Shown: piece by piece, positions 13,831 through 13,964 of the stretch
How positions within the stretch are numbered: the stretch's first letter is position 1
How the letters are laid out: every line of letters begins with the position of its first letter
NCBI GenBank assembly: GCA_937876395.1
Contig: CALEIM010000162.1
Coordinates: 1-13,964 of the forward strand
Direction: 5' to 3'
Length of the DNA: 13,964 nt
Source of the DNA: an uncultured Wenzhouxiangella sp.
Lineage (GTDB): Bacteria; Pseudomonadota; Gammaproteobacteria; Xanthomonadales; Wenzhouxiangellaceae
Notes under the pieces: model-generated
The model's input: only the letters and a program-made list of their open reading frames with translations
The model's database searches: none
Told to the model about the DNA's origin: nothing
Position numbers and translations under genes: made by a program

Positions 13831-13964
13831 GCAGATCTCCTTTCCCGTGCCGCTCTCTCCCTGGATGAATACCGGCGCCTTATTCTGGCTTTCCAGCGGC
13901 AGCATCCCCTTGAGACGCTCGATTGACTCGTGCTCACCCACATAGTTGAGCTTCCCGGATTTCT
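13366..13964 (-). CDS. chimeric open frame: sigma54 activator start joined to DacB/PBP4 C-terminus
   Basis: One frame is open from the right window edge to TAG (13366-13368), about 199 codons. The edge-proximal part (13964 to about 13830) is a sigma54-dependent activator AAA+ domain; the rest is a D-alanyl-D-alanine carboxypeptidase. The two parts are described separately. A GTG start at 13941 is possible, but the frame continues upstream past the edge (KSGKLNYVGEHE), so the true start is outside the window. A single protein made of these two pieces has no known precedent. Confidence 0.75.
   Translation of the reverse strand, partial: KSGKLNYVGEHESIERLKGMLPLESQNKAPVFIQGESGTGKEICAEAIHRLIAVAAGKKGETVVASEVTYAHWRAKGVDMTGFFMGDGCGLSRSNTVTPRQMTMLYHASQADHFDSFYASLPIAGRSGTLRSIGGGSSAEGRVRAKSGTLDRIRNYAGYVDARSGQRYAFSLFINNYTGGLGPVKAKIVRVWTKMVAL
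13816..13964 (-). CDS. sigma54-dependent transcriptional activator, AAA+ domain start (partial)
   Basis: About 50 residues from the edge: YVGEHESIERLKGMLPL, then APVFIQGESGTGKEICAEAIH. GESGTGKE is the Walker A motif of NtrC-class activators, and the CAEAIH ending resembles LuxO/NtrC-like members. The GAFTGA loop, Walker B and DNA-binding domain are missing because the frame becomes DacB. The receiver or sensor domain, if any, would lie outside the window. Confidence 0.68.

Noticed and set aside
1..13964. CRISPR arrays, insertion sequences, phage or defence genes
   Set aside because: No spaced direct repeats of 24-40 bp, no transposase or integrase motifs and no defence domains were seen in any frame; the only tandem repeats are 7- and 10-bp arrays.

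Overview
The window is a stretch of gammaproteobacterial housekeeping chromosome with a chimeric right end. High GC, short intergenic gaps, the order ratA-rnfH / bamE-fur / recN-grpE-dnaK, a proteobacterial tmRNA with tag ANDDNYALAA, and a Fur with a Pseudomonas-like C-terminal metal site (single Cys, CLETG) point to Gammaproteobacteria. My guess is a Xanthomonadales/Chromatiales-type lineage such as Wenzhouxiangella, but no marker here settles the family.

Left part (1-6708). An exported YtcJ-type amidohydrolase (183-1817) is followed on the same strand by a PutP-type Na+/proline symporter (1882-3345) and a TTG-started YhcB/ZapG-like membrane coiled-coil protein (3415-3864). A PagL-type lipid A deacylase lies on the minus strand (3846-4379) and its 3' end overlaps yhcB. 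The fusion 23S rRNA methyltransferase RlmKL (4573-6708) is divergent from pagL. The pagL/rlmL gap holds an inverted repeat and a five-unit heptamer array.

Middle part (6709-9649). smpB (7365-7826) and its partner RNA ssrA/tmRNA (6934-7290) lie together on the minus strand, and a perfect 12-bp hairpin ends the pair. ratA and rnfH run divergently on the plus strand and overlap by 11 bp. bamE (minus) and fur (plus) share a divergent promoter region.

Right part (9650-13964). recN (minus) is divergent from the chaperone genes grpE and dnaK (plus). Both chaperone genes have heat-shock (sigma32)-like promoters in front. At about 13150-13165 the dnaK reading frame stops matching DnaK and becomes the C-terminus of a DXS-like protein. 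A minus-strand DacB/PBP4 C-terminal fragment follows. At 13816-13840 that fragment changes in frame into the AAA+ domain start of a sigma54-dependent activator, which runs off the edge. Each change falls at or next to a short stretch that both families could share, so I read this end as chimeric sequence (assembly or amplification artefact) rather than as real fusion genes.

I found no new defence system, mobile element or CRISPR array. The most interesting unexplained structure is a set of short intergenic tandem arrays: heptamers at 4463-4497 and 7965-7985, and decamers at 9654-9703 that run through the recN stop codon. After those come the Glu-to-Asn change at the expected third catalytic position of PagL and the two chimeric joins.
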